Positions 10,442-20,993 of a stretch of DNA of 64,000 bases are shown here, piece after piece. Numbering within the stretch: position 1 is the first letter of the stretch; every line of letters begins with the position of its first letter. The notes beneath the pieces are model-generated. The model made no database searches and was not told the origin of the DNA. It saw only the letters and a program-made list of their open reading frames with translations. Source of the stretch: Tolypocladium sp. Sup5 PDA-1 (taxonomy: Eukaryota > Ascomycota > Sordariomycetes > Hypocreales > Ophiocordycipitaceae); assembly GCA_000750105.3 (NCBI GenBank), contig JPHH03000029.1, forward strand, positions 186,001 through 250,000. The letters run 5' to 3'. The position numbers were made by a program, and so were the translations under genes.

Positions 10442-11814
10442 ATGGCTCCCATCAAGGTCGGCATCAACGGCTTCGGTCGCATTGGCCGTATCGTCTTCCG
10501 CAACGCCGTCGAGCACCCCGATATCCAGGTCGTCGCCGTCAACGACCCCTTCATCGAGACCAAATACGCTGTGAGTTTTGCTGGCTGCTGCTGCTGCCCC
10601 TCCCCCTCCGTGCCCATCCTTGCATTGTTGCCCCTCCTTTTGGCCGCAATCATTCCCCCCCAACACGCCTCAACAACACCAGCGTCACCCCGCCGTCATG
10701 GAATTTTCTGGCCACGCTATGCTGCCCCTCCATGATATCATAAATGAGCGACGCACCACCAGCTTCACAATTGCTCGTGGTGCGCTCGGTTCAATTCGTG
10801 AGAGGTGCAATGGCATTGTGGCATTGCCAGCAATTCCTTCCGGCTCCATTGACGTGGCCAAGGTGCCCGGGCAGCTCCGTCGTGCTTTCTCATGTGATGC
10901 TTCCTCATGCGAAGCAGACGAGGAACCGCCATAGATGACAATCTCATCAGTCAATTCATCCCGTCTGTTTGTCCACGCAGTATGCTGACCTCGTCTTTTC
11001 TCCCCGCCACAGGAATACATGCTCAAGTATGACTCCTCCCACGGCGTCTTCAAGGGCGACATCGCCGTCGATGGCAACGACCTGGTCGTCAACGGCAGCA
11101 AGGTCAAGTTCTACTCCGAGCGCGACCCCGCCGCCATCCCCTGGAAGGACACCGGTGCCGACTACATCGTCGAGTCTACTGGTGTCTTCACCACCACCGA
11201 CAAGGCCAAGGCTCACTTGGCTGGCGGTGCCAAGAAGGTCATCATCTCGGCTCCCTCCGCCGATGCCCCCATGTACGTGATGGGCGTCAACGAGAAGACC
11301 TACGACGGCAAGGCCGATGTCATCTCCAACGCCTCGTGCACCACCAACTGCTTGGCTCCCCTCGCCAAGGTCATCCACGACAAGTTCACCATTGTCGAGG
11401 GTCTCATGACCACCGTCCACTCCTACACCGCCACCCAGAAGACCGTTGACGGTCCCTCCGGCAAGGACTGGCGCGGTGGCCGTGGTGCTGCCCAGAACAT
11501 CATCCCCAGCAGCACCGGCGCCGCCAAGGCCGTCGGCAAGGTCATCCCCGATCTCAACGGCAAGCTCACCGGCATGTCCATGCGTGTGCCCACTGCCAAC
11601 GTCTCTGTCGTTGACTTGACTGTCCGCACCGAGAAGCCCGCCAGCTACGAGGCCATCAAGGCGGCCATCAAGGAGGCCGCCAACGGTCCCCTCAAGGGCA
11701 TCCTCGCCTACACCGAGGACGACATCGTCTCCAGCGACATGAACGGCAACACCAACTCCTCCATCTTCGATGCCAAGGCCGGCATCTCCCTCAACGACCA
11801 CTTCGCCAAGCTGG

Positions 11815-11846
<32 letters not shown>

Positions 11847-11900
11847 CGCCGTGTCCTCGACCTCCTGGCCTACATTGCCAAGGTTGACGCTGGCAAGTAA
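10442..11900 (+). CDS. gpd1: Glyceraldehyde-3-phosphate dehydrogenase
   Basis: Exons 10442-10570 and 11013-11900 give 338 aa, the full family length. The enzyme converts glyceraldehyde-3-phosphate, NAD+ and phosphate to 1,3-bisphosphoglycerate in cytosolic glycolysis. The Rossmann start VGINGFGRIGR is at residues 6-16, the active-site block SNASCTTNCLAPL holds the catalytic Cys near 151, and the partner His lies in TTVHSYTATQ near 178; WYDNEWGYS is near the C-terminus. The strong C-ending codon bias fits high expression. The single coding intron is unusually long for this window (442 bases, 10571-11012). The upstream CT tract and probable leader intron complete a classical strong fungal promoter. 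Confidence 0.97.
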
Positions 11901-12975
11901 ATGCTGCCGTGACTGGCTATTGTAGGAGAGCCTTTGGGGGCGAAAACTGGTTGGTGGCTTGTGACCGAGAGACTGAATCGAATATGGAATGCTCGCACCT
12001 GGTTTCGGTCGAAAAGGTATCAGGACTCGGGAGAACACACATAAAAAAGTACATCGTCCGGGGATGGTGCAATGGAAATTATGTTGCCGGGGGCAATGGT
12101 TTAGTGTAGCCATGGAGAATAGACCCGTCCGTCCATCCACATGTACTGTGTCTCGTCGCATGAAAGCGCTTTGTGACATGATTCAAGCACGTATCCGTTG
12201 CATCATGTCATGTTCATGGTTTGCCATTTCATCTGAGCTAGGTATCTAACCTGTGAACTCCTGCGTGAATGCACGCACCATTACCCCGTCTCGCGATCAT
12301 GATCCGTCACTGCTGGTGCTGTTGATCGATGCGTCGGGAACAATAAAAGAGTCCAAGTTGTCAAAAATAGAGTCGATAATAAGACGGTGAAGAGAACAGA
12401 AACCAAGATTCTCTAGGGAGGAGAAAAAGAAACCGGAAAAGAGAAGGTATTTGTCCTGCTCGGCTGGCAGTGCTTTGCGGGCCGAGGGGGTGGGATATCA
12501 TCATGTACACGTACAACAAAAACAGAAAGAACAATAAAATAAGAGCTCGCGTTGAGATGAAATGATCCTGAGTTGGCGAGCGGTTTTCGTCCTTCAGCCC
12601 CCGTGGTGCCGCCAGCCTTCAAAGTTGATAGGCCGGGGGGAGGATGCTGAGAGATGAAAGAAGTCGTCCGCGGGGTATGAAGAAGATGTGTGTAGTAGGG
12701 GTGAGGGCGAAGATGATCGTCCTAAACGCCGTGATGCAACCCTCCTGGTTCCAGCCGTCCTGGTCCCTCGCCCGTCCACCGTGAGAGTGGCAGATTGAGA
12801 AGGAAAGTTTTTGGCATCCTGGGTCCTGGTTCTCATAATACATGGCCGACCAGCGTGGGCCGCCGTCATTAAACCCCCCCCTTCCGTTCCTATATAAGGT
12901 AGGTATAGTTGCGACAAGAGATCTCGCATCGTGGCATGAAGATCAATGAAAAAAAAAAGAAGTCCCGTCGACGTT
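11901..12975. other. Convergent intergenic region
   Basis: 3' regions of GAPDH (plus) and the AF4-like gene (minus). No gene is seen. A TATATAAGG string at 12891-12899 lies between two 3' ends and is probably fortuitous. Confidence 0.5.
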
Positions 12976-15537
12976 TCAATTCGTCGACTTGCCGGCGTGT
13001 CCAGCCTTGATGGGCCAAAAGTCCCTCAGCATCGGCTCCGGCGTCCAGTCAACCTTCTCCTCGGAGCACCACTTCCGCAGTATCCTCAGCGCCGAGTCGG
13101 TGATGTCGTCGACAGTGTACAGGAAGCCGACCTCCACCCGCAGCGCTGGGCTCTCTATGCTCGCCGCCGCCTCCCGGATCATCGGCCACAGCCGCGCCTT
13201 CTTGCGCTCTAGCCTGATCAGGCCATCGAAGGTGACGTACGTCGGCAAGTTGTCGAAGCTCGCATAGCACTTGAGCAATTCGTCGACGCACACCGCGTGC
13301 AGGAGGAGGAGCAGCGCGTGCAGGGGCCGCCAGTTGCCGAGCTCATCCCTTGCAATCTCATTCTGTAAAAACTCCAGGAGCGGAAACATGCTGGCCCAGC
13401 CGCTGTGGTCGGGTCTCCGGTTCATCATGTTGCGGCCGAGGTTTTGGGCCTGAAACCCCATTACGAAGGCGATAATGCTTTCCACACTGATCACGTAGCC
13501 GAGTTTGACCTTGGCTTCGCCCGGTTTGCCCTTCATGCTGGTAGCGTTGGGACTGCGGTGGTTCCTCATGGTAAGGTCTGCATCATGTTTCAAGCTCTTG
13601 CCTTTCCGGTTCAGCCGCTCCTCTTTCTCTGCCAGGGTCTTAATCTCTGGTCGGTCTGGCCTATTGCCGGGGGCATCCTGTCCGTTGGGCCTCCGGTCAA
13701 TGGGCGCAGGCGCTGTCGGGGTGGCATTGACGGCTTCTCCGGGGGTCTGGGCCAGGGAGTTGCTGGAGCTGACACGAGACATGGCCGTCGACTTTTTCGA
13801 CGGCGTCGAAGGGGTCGCTGCCACGCGAGAAAGGCTGGGGACATCGGACGTTCGCGGCCGCTTGGCAGCCATGGACTCGGCGGGAGCATCTGCGGAGTTG
13901 GCTGGCCTCTTTCGTGCCTGAGTTGGCTGCGAAACTTCGTCGCTCACCGCGCGAGCGCGTTCTCGCTCTCGCTCTCGCTCTCGTTCGCGTTCGCGTTCCT
14001 GTCCTTGAGCGTCTTTCCGCACGGTTGGCAATGCGAGAATCCTCTTGACAGCCTGTCGTAGTCCCTTTGGGATGGAGAGAACCACAATCAATCTCCTGCG
14101 ATGGTTGAGTCTGCTTGGTTCTTCGTCATCGTTCTCCGCCGAGGGCCTCTTCTTCTTGATCCCCAGCGCGTCTCTGCCGTCCTTGTATTTGTCCTCTACC
14201 GACTCGGGCGAGGTCTTCTTCACTCTCAGAAGCTCTGCTTCCACTGCTGGCGGCAGGGTGGGGGACAGTAATGGCGGGATTTCAAGCAACGGCTTGCTCT
14301 TTTTGGGTCCAGATGCCGAGTCTAGCTTCTTGGTCTTTGATAATGTTCCCACATCTCCAGGGTCGGCGAGCTTCTTTCTCTCTTTTTTCGGGCCCGAATC
14401 GTCGTCAGCAGCACGCTTGCGCTCACGATCGTCAAAGCTGAGATGCAGAGGCGAGAGCAAGGGCGGCACGGATGTTTTCGAGGCATCGGGTTTGGTGGGT
14501 GTGGTTCGGTTGGTCCCAGTCGGATTCAGGCGAACGCCGTTAACGGAGTCGCCTCGCGCGCGCGCTCCTGGTGAAGGGTTGCGAGTGGAGCTTGTAGCGC
14601 CCTTGAGAAGGGGTCTCCCGTTCGGCAACGAGGTGGACGGAGCTACCCTGTCATCCTTGTGAGGGGGCGCATCTCGTGGGTTATGTTGAGGTCTATCTTT
14701 GCGTTTCTGAGCGTCGTCGCGGTTGGATGTCGGCTTATCGCCGACAGGCCGCCTGTCATCGGGTTTAGAGCGCTTCTGGGGTCGCGGCTCATCGTCTATA
14801 TCGGCCAGCCGCTTCCGGACAGCTGGCGATGGAGGCTTAGGGGGTAGTGAGGGTGGCTTGGGGGGCAGTCTAGACGGCGTTAGCGACAGGCTTGGGGGCG
14901 TTGCGGTGGAGGTGTCGTCGCACTTGGTGTCAACAACGCTTTCGCGAGGTTGTCGCTGCTTGCCGTCGACGGACGAGGACGACCGCGGTCCCTGTGGCTT
15001 GGAGCCTTCTGGTTTTCTGGCGTCCGGGGTAGGTCTGTTGGAATCCGGGGTAGGTTTCGAATCTCCATTGTTCGGGGTCGGCGTTGCTGGTGCCGTGTCT
15101 GGAGCTGCAGCCGCAGAAGCAGAAGCGGCGCGTTCGCTCTCCTTCTTCTTCGCAATGGCAGGCTCCGGAGGGGACGCAGACGAGGCAGCGCCGGTCTTCT
15201 TGTTCTTGTAGTCGCTCAGCGACAGCTTCTTCTTCTTGTCGCCGCCGGCCTTGGCCAGCGTGCTGACCTCGCGAGGGACGGGCTTGGGAGGCTCCTCGCG
15301 CATGTCGTAGTAGGATCGCGTGAGCAGGGTGCCGCGATCGGCGTGGGAGACGAGCGTCATGTACTGGAGGCGGGTGTTATGCCATTCCTCGAAGCGCGAG
15401 CCGCTGCTGCTGCCGGCATGCGCGGCGTCGTCGGGGCGTGGGCGGAATCGCCAGTGCGGGCTGTAGGACAGGTGATGGGGCCTCTCGGGGAGGATGTGCT
15501 GAGACAGCGACTCGACCGTCTTCGCCGCAGCATCCAT
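12976..15537 (-). CDS. Probable AF4/FMR2-like (Ebp1-type) elongation scaffold protein
   Basis: Single exon, 853 aa. Most of it is disordered: Ser/Pro/Lys-rich with an uninterrupted Arg-Glu dipeptide run near residue 510. Two ordered parts stand out. A conserved-looking KKKLSLSDYKNKK motif lies near residues 103-114. A C-terminal helical region (about 640-853) opens with ERLNRKGKSLKHDAD and continues with KLGYVISVESIIAFVMGFQ, FPLLEFLQ, and two further helix pairs. The KLKHxAD start followed by a long amphipathic helix resembles the C-terminal homology domain of metazoan AFF proteins, and S. pombe has an AFF4-like partner of Ell1 (Ebp1). On that basis I propose a nuclear super-elongation-complex scaffold. 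The match is by eye and could be wrong; the fallback is a conserved fungal nuclear protein of unknown function. Confidence 0.5.
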   Translation of the reverse strand: MDAAAKTVESLSQHILPERPHHLSYSPHWRFRPRPDDAAHAGSSSGSRFEEWHNTRLQYMTLVSHADRGTLLTRSYYDMREEPPKPVPREVSTLAKAGGDKKKKLSLSDYKNKKTGAASSASPPEPAIAKKKESERAASASAAAAPDTAPATPTPNNGDSKPTPDSNRPTPDARKPEGSKPQGPRSSSSVDGKQRQPRESVVDTKCDDTSTATPPSLSLTPSRLPPKPPSLPPKPPSPAVRKRLADIDDEPRPQKRSKPDDRRPVGDKPTSNRDDAQKRKDRPQHNPRDAPPHKDDRVAPSTSLPNGRPLLKGATSSTRNPSPGARARGDSVNGVRLNPTGTNRTTPTKPDASKTSVPPLLSPLHLSFDDRERKRAADDDSGPKKERKKLADPGDVGTLSKTKKLDSASGPKKSKPLLEIPPLLSPTLPPAVEAELLRVKKTSPESVEDKYKDGRDALGIKKKRPSAENDDEEPSRLNHRRRLIVVLSIPKGLRQAVKRILALPTVRKDAQGQERERERERERERERARAVSDEVSQPTQARKRPANSADAPAESMAAKRPRTSDVPSLSRVAATPSTPSKKSTAMSRVSSSNSLAQTPGEAVNATPTAPAPIDRRPNGQDAPGNRPDRPEIKTLAEKEERLNRKGKSLKHDADLTMRNHRSPNATSMKGKPGEAKVKLGYVISVESIIAFVMGFQAQNLGRNMMNRRPDHSGWASMFPLLEFLQNEIARDELGNWRPLHALLLLLHAVCVDELLKCYASFDNLPTYVTFDGLIRLERKKARLWPMIREAAASIESPALRVEVGFLYTVDDITDSALRILRKWCSEEKVDWTPEPMLRDFWPIKAGHAGKSTN

Positions 15538-17800
15538 GGTTCGCAGGCCGTGACCATGCCGGGAACGCGGCAGCTGGCGGCGGTGCGAGGCGCGCGGATG
15601 ATGTTACTGTAGTTGAGCGGCGGGCGAGATGAGAGAGCACGGAGTCTTCTGTTGGCGAAGAAGCGATGAAGTGCGCGCGCGTGCGCGGCGAGGACGGGCG
15701 CCGCAGCGGACGGTGCGTGCGAGTGTGCGTTCGTGCGCGCGTGTCGCGGTGCGATGGGGTTGCTGGGCGCTGTCCGGGCGGGCCAAGGTTGGCTGGAGGC
15801 GGGTGAAGGTGAGGGTATCCGCGTAACAAAGGAATCGAGACGGGCCACAAGCGGGCGGCGTTGTCGCTGCTGGGGCCGGTCCCACGATAGGTCCCACGAT
15901 AGGCACTGGCCTGACGGGGTACTAGGGGTGCTAAGGATGTCGGCTGCAAAGAAGAGCAGAGCCGCGCGGAGCTCTCTCCGTCTCCGATGGCCGACAATGG
16001 GCGATGCGACGAGGCTGTGACGAAGCGAGCGTCTGGGGAACAATATGGCGAGTGAGGGTGCGGCGATTTTTGGGGCTCGGCTGCCGTGCTTGCTTTGCCC
16101 TTTGCCCTTTGCAGTGGAGGTGAAGAGGTGAAGAGGTGAGGAGGCCGTGGTGGGCAAGGCTTCACCGCGGGTAGTGGAGGTGCGACGTGACTTGGATCAA
16201 AAGTAGCGTTCGCTAGTGCCTCGCTCCAACCCGATACCTTGCTGCCGCGCAAGGCAAAAGTCACTCCCGCGGGTGCTGTACTTGGCACTTCGTATGTACT
16301 TCGTACGCCACTGCGCTCCCGCTCGTCGTCTCCAGCTGTGGCCCGACTCTGGGGACGGTCCGAAAGCCACTAAAACCGCTGCCATGCCGCTAGCGAGTCT
16401 CCCCAGGCGCTGGAGCGAGCCACCACCCACAGCCGCCGCGCGACGCTGCACTCCCAACTTCCACCAACAAGGTCAATCTCGCACCTCTCGCGCCTCTCGT
16501 CCAGTCGTCGATGGCGTGCCCATGGCCAACATGCCAACATGCCAACATGTCAAAATGTCAGCCCACTCAGCTGGAACCGCCCCTGCAAGCCTCGATCGGC
16601 CGAGGCTGAACGGACGGCAGCCCGTCCGACCAGCGCCAGCAGGACCCCGAAAACCACACCAGACAGACCCTCGGAAGATAAATGGATGATGTCTGTCCCT
16701 TCCAGTCACATCTGATAACGGACAGCACAGATCCCGACAACACCAGACGCCCGTGCCCTCTCCCTCCCGTCTCCTCTAGCAGACTAGCACCGGCCAGGGT
16801 TCCGTCACAATCGACGCTGACGCATCGCATCATCCGTCGTCCACCCATCCATCCATCGTCATGCACGGCTGACACCTCGCCGACACCCGCCACTTTGTAG
16901 TAATATCCAACCCATCAACTGCCCACCATTCATAATCCACAGTTGGCACAGTGTGCGTCCTTCAGCACACGTGCACGCAGCTGCCCCAGTCTCTGCGGCC
17001 GGGAGAGAAACACAGGGCGCAACGTTCGCGGTTCTTTCCGTCCCGTTTCACCTCATGAACCTATAAAACAGCCATGACCCGAGTCATGGTCTCGGCCTGA
17101 GCAGAGGAGCCGCTTCCACCACGAATGGCTAGCCCCTCGTGTAACGTGGCTGGCATCTCGGCCATGCCTAAGACAACATGGCACGGAGCATGGGCCTTGG
17201 CTCTACAATGTACCATGCGGTCGGAGTAAGCTGTAGTCCAGTCCGTACATTGCAACAGGCTTTTCTGTCACCTCCCTCAAATAAACCTGCCCCCCTCTGT
17301 GCGACTTGTTCCACCCTAAACATAGAGTCCGTACGGAGTATCCGTACCAACACCTAATAAAAGGCTCCTTAGATATGGGGCTTTCCAACCCCGTGTCTCG
17401 TTTCAAGGTCGATGCCTTCGTGGCCTGCACAGCTCTGGTCGTCGTCTCGCACAGACTAGGTAGCCACCCTCTAGCACTCAGCAACTGAGACTCAATTCTT
17501 CAACCAGACATTAATTTGTACATGTATCAAAACACCTCGCATGGTAACCCCAGCGACCATCCATCCCGGCGCAGGATTGGGGTATACTAGCCGCCATGCT
17601 CCCACGCTCAAAGTCCGCGAGCCAAGCCTCGTCCCTATCGACAAGACCAGACCACCCGATTCCGTTGCGAACGTACCTGTCCGTATGGTCCTTCCCACGG
17701 TGTAATAATAACTCCAAGACATATGAGCGTGCAGTTCCGATTTAACCCTGTTCTCCATATACCCACCCCGCCGACATCTTTTCCGCCCTGCCCCAGTTCC
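15538..17800. other. Long intergenic region
   Basis: 2.3 kb: the promoter of the AF4-like gene on its left and the 3' side of the coiled-coil gene on its right. It carries a short CATGCCAA tandem repeat (16521-16560) and GTACTTCGTAC/GTACGGAGTA motifs (16287-16310, 17327-17348). Several 60-160-codon ORFs occur on both strands without family features. Confidence 0.5.
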
Positions 17801-20003
17801 CTACTGCAGGCCACTCGCCACAACGGGACTGCCATGTTGCAGCTTCCGTCGTTTTATCGCGCCGCCATCGGACACACCGAGTTGAACTTCCACGGATGCG
17901 ACTCTCGTACTCAGGTGGTTTAGCTGCTGCAGCACGCCAGTTGGGACCGTAGCCTTGATATGCTCTACAATATCCTTGTAGAGCGGCCTGGTACTAAAGT
18001 TCTCCTGCCACGAATGGAGGACGTACACCTGCTGTGCCAGGTCCTCGTTGTGGTTCTTCGCCTCGACCTGTACAGCCGGCAAGGTGGATTCCAAAGTCGC
18101 AATCCTTTGCCCCTGCAACTTCAATTCGGCGGTTTGGTCGAGGACTTGATCCCCAAGTTCCTTGATAGACTCGGTGTATTCGCTTTTGAGGCCATCCAGG
18201 TCGCTGCGAATCAGAGACGCCGTACTGGCCGTTTGCTGTGCCAGCGAGTCAACCGACTCTCTCTTAACTCTCTCGTTGTCGAGGAAGCCTCCCAATTTCC
18301 GGGTTATCTCGTGGACTCGCTTGTCGACCTGCGGCCAAGTAACTTTCAGGATGTGTTCATCCGATATGCTGGCAGTGGTAGTGGCAGTACCAGCAACGGG
18401 CGGGTTGCGCTGGTCTTGCTGGTTTGGCTCCGAGATCTGCTTGACCCTTTTCTCGAATACCTCGGGGGAGCTATCCGCTGATAATTTTGCCACGGATTCC
18501 TCCAACGTCTTTATGGTTGAATTGGCTTCCATCTGCTGGCCTGCTTGCTTATTGATCGAGCTTTCGTGAGCATCGATCTCTTGTTTGATCTCTTGGACGC
18601 ATAGTGGAAGCTTGCTGATATCTTGGCTCTGTAGGCTCAACTCGAGCCATCCGATGGCTTTGGTGACCGACAACAGCTTGTGTCTAGTCTTGTCGCCTGG
18701 TTCGGCCCCAAGGTATGCCTGCTGCCCATCGCTGGGGCCCTCAGCGGCAGACGACATCTTGTTGTCGAACACTTGCAAGGCTTTGTCTAGCTCGTCTCGG
18801 GTTACGAGATTCTTTGTCGCTTCTTGGACCTTCGCAGTGAACTTGGCCATTTGTCCGGCCTGCACCCTTGCCCCATCAAGAGCACTGTTGTCCGTAATCG
18901 GATGGGTTGTCTTTTTGGCCTGGTCGGCTTTTGCAGACTCTTGCTGGTCGACTCGCTCGCTTGCGTCGCTCATGGCGTCGAATTTGCGTCCAAGTTCGTC
19001 GAGCTTATTCTCCAGTCGGTCGTTTCGGCTCTTCTCTATGACTAGTTGCGCCCTGAGTTCCGCATTTTGCGCCGTGCGCTCGGCAGTTTCTGATTCAAGC
19101 TGCGTTTGAAACGTCTTCTTGATCGCGAAGGCCTCCTCGGCAAGCGTCTTTGTGGCGGCGGTTTCAATTGATCTTTGTAGAGCAAGCAGACGGGACTCAA
19201 TATCCAGCACTGGCTTCTCTTTTGCTTCGCCGTCTGATTTCGGCTTGGCGGTTTCATCGACCATGGATCGATTGAGTCTTGACGTAAGCAGTTGCACCGC
19301 TGCTCGGAGCTTTTCATCCGCGGCTTCAACTCGCGAGCAGCATTTGGTTCGCTCTTCCTCGGCTTGATCTCTCTGCAGCTTGATGATCTCGAACGCGCTG
19401 CTAAAGTCGCTCTTGCTCGCCTTGCACCGAGTTGCGTCGGATTGCAGCCTTTTGAACTTCTTGTCGGCACTGTCTCTCTGCATGTACCAGAAGACTCGCT
19501 CGCAAACCGAGTCCGTTACTCGCTTGACGTGAGCATCAACTGAGTCATTGGCCGGGGGAGCCTTCGGCGTCTTTGATGGTGCAGGAGCGGGAGGGCTCTT
19601 GCCAGACGCTGCACAGTGTTGGTGTTGGCCAATAGATGAGTTCATTGTTACACTTACCTCGCTCCGAAGGCGCATCGTTCCGAGTGGAAGAGGATGCTGC
19701 GGGGCTCGACACCCGAACGGGAGACGAGTCGATCCCATCGCGGAGATGGGGACGTCGTTCTCTGGGTCGGTCGCCAGAGCGCCCTGGGAAGAGGTCGTGC
19801 TGACCAACACCCCGACGGGTCGTGTCAACGAAGTAAGGCAGGTCTCTGTCCCTTTCCCTGTCTCTGTCCCTGTCCCTTTCCCTGTCTCTGTCCCTGTCCC
19901 TGTCTCTGTCTTTGTCCCTATCTCTGTCTCTGTCCCTATCCCGAGGTGCATCCCTTGGATCTTGCCGGAATCGGTCGTAGCCGCGGTTGAAGTCGCTACC
20001 CAT
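17801..20003 (-). CDS. Coiled-coil protein with N-terminal Arg-Asp dipeptide repeat
   Basis: Minus-strand exons 19659-20003 (ending with one base at 19658) and 17801-19608 give 717 aa. ATG 20003 opens MGSDFNRGYDRFRQDP, followed by about 18 alternating Arg-Asp/Arg-Glu pairs, like the RD stretches of spliceosomal and RNA-binding proteins. After the intron (GTAAGT, 49 bases) the sequence is Pro/Ala-rich, then long heptad-like coiled coils from about residue 190 to 680 (for example RDQAEEERTKCCSRVEAADE). The C-terminus KRRKLQHGS could be a nuclear signal. I recognise no enzyme domain. The 897-codon open frame extending to 20494 is only the exon-2 frame read through the intron; the RD frame is preferred because of its composition and start. 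Confidence 0.68.
19842..19941. repeat. CT-rich hexanucleotide-like repeat encoding the Arg-Asp run
   Basis: About 100 bases built of TCTCTG and TCCCTG/TCCCTT units on the plus strand; read on the minus strand they encode alternating Arg and Asp/Glu. Length variation between strains would be expected. Confidence 0.8.
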
Positions 20004-20993
20004 TGCACTGCAGACGACGAGAGCCAAAGCTCTGGCTGAACAATCGTCTCGGGTCGCGATGGGAGCTCGACAATGGCTGGCAAAACTAGGCAGGCTACAC
20101 AATCGACGAGCCGCTGCGATGAGTGTTTGGAAGAGAACGGGGAGTGTTTGTTTGGTGACGAAGGTGAATAGGGGCCTCCGTCACCCAGGCAGCGGTGAAC
20201 AAGACGGCAGCGACCCGCTGGTGGGACGGCGGAAGAACAGGATGCCCGCGCAACGAGATAGAAGAGTGAGAAAACAGAGAAGAATGTTACGCTGCAAGTG
20301 CTCGAACTCGAGAGAAGAGTTTGGCTGACGACCGGAGAAGCGAGCGTAACGATTCTGCGAGGTTCCGTGCAGCCCTGGAAAACGAGGCTGCCGGTGGAAG
20401 TGAAACCGCAGTCATACAACAGGCAAAAGAAAAACCAGGGCGGGACGCGCCTTGCAGCGCCTGGATCGAGTGTCGGCTTGGGCTTGTTGCGCAAAGCTGC
20501 AGCTGCGCTCCGCCTCCACGCGGCTTACAACGACCGACTTGGTATCGAGAATGGGGTGAAGAAGTGTGAAGAAGTGTGAAGAAGTGTGAAGAGGCGTGAA
20601 GAATGGGAAGGTCTGTCGGCAGTTGGTGAGCACAATGCACGTAGGGGTGTTGGGCTCATTGTCTCTCCACCAAGCGGGGGTGCAGATGAACGGAAATAAA
20701 CGTTCTTCTGCCTTACTGTTGGTGGGTGCCGCCGGTCACATGCCCCGCGCTTAATAACGCTCCACTTGCAGCCCGATCCCACTAAGCGCCAGCCGCGTGA
20801 AGCTACCCTCACCGAGTCTTGGCCCCTGCGGTACGGAGTACCACTAGTCCGTAGGTACTCCGTACTTCGTACCTTACGTACCCCTACCACCTGCTGGTCG
20901 TATTTTTCGAAGGGCGAGCTACCAGACGAGGCTTCGCGAACTCAACACCACACCACGCAACCCCAGCCAGCGCGCCGAGGAACACCCAACACC
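20004..20993. promoter_or_regulatory. Divergent promoter region between coiled-coil gene and RVB2
   Basis: 990 bases with both promoters. A 10-base tandem repeat lies at 20556-20604. A dense cluster of GTACGGAGTAC, GTACTCCGTACTTCGTACC and TTACGTACC words lies at 20830-20885, about 110-165 bases before the RVB2 start. Confidence 0.6.
20556..20604. repeat. Tandem repeat, 10-base unit GTGAAGAAGT
   Basis: Three exact copies followed by two degenerate ones (GTGAAGAGGC, GTGAAGAATG). Confidence 0.9.

Noticed and set aside
10956..12179. 407-codon minus-strand ORF rich in Gly, Val and Asp opposite GAPDH
   Set aside because: It is the mirror of strongly codon-biased GAPDH sequence (C-ending codons leave the antisense frame open); no family features.
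12889..12900. TATATAAGG string
   Set aside because: It lies between the 3' ends of two convergent genes, with no gene start nearby.
19659..20494. Upstream extension of the coiled-coil ORF to 20494
   Set aside because: This is the exon-2 frame read through the intron and beyond; the RD-repeat frame starting at 20003 joins it in phase and has coding character.
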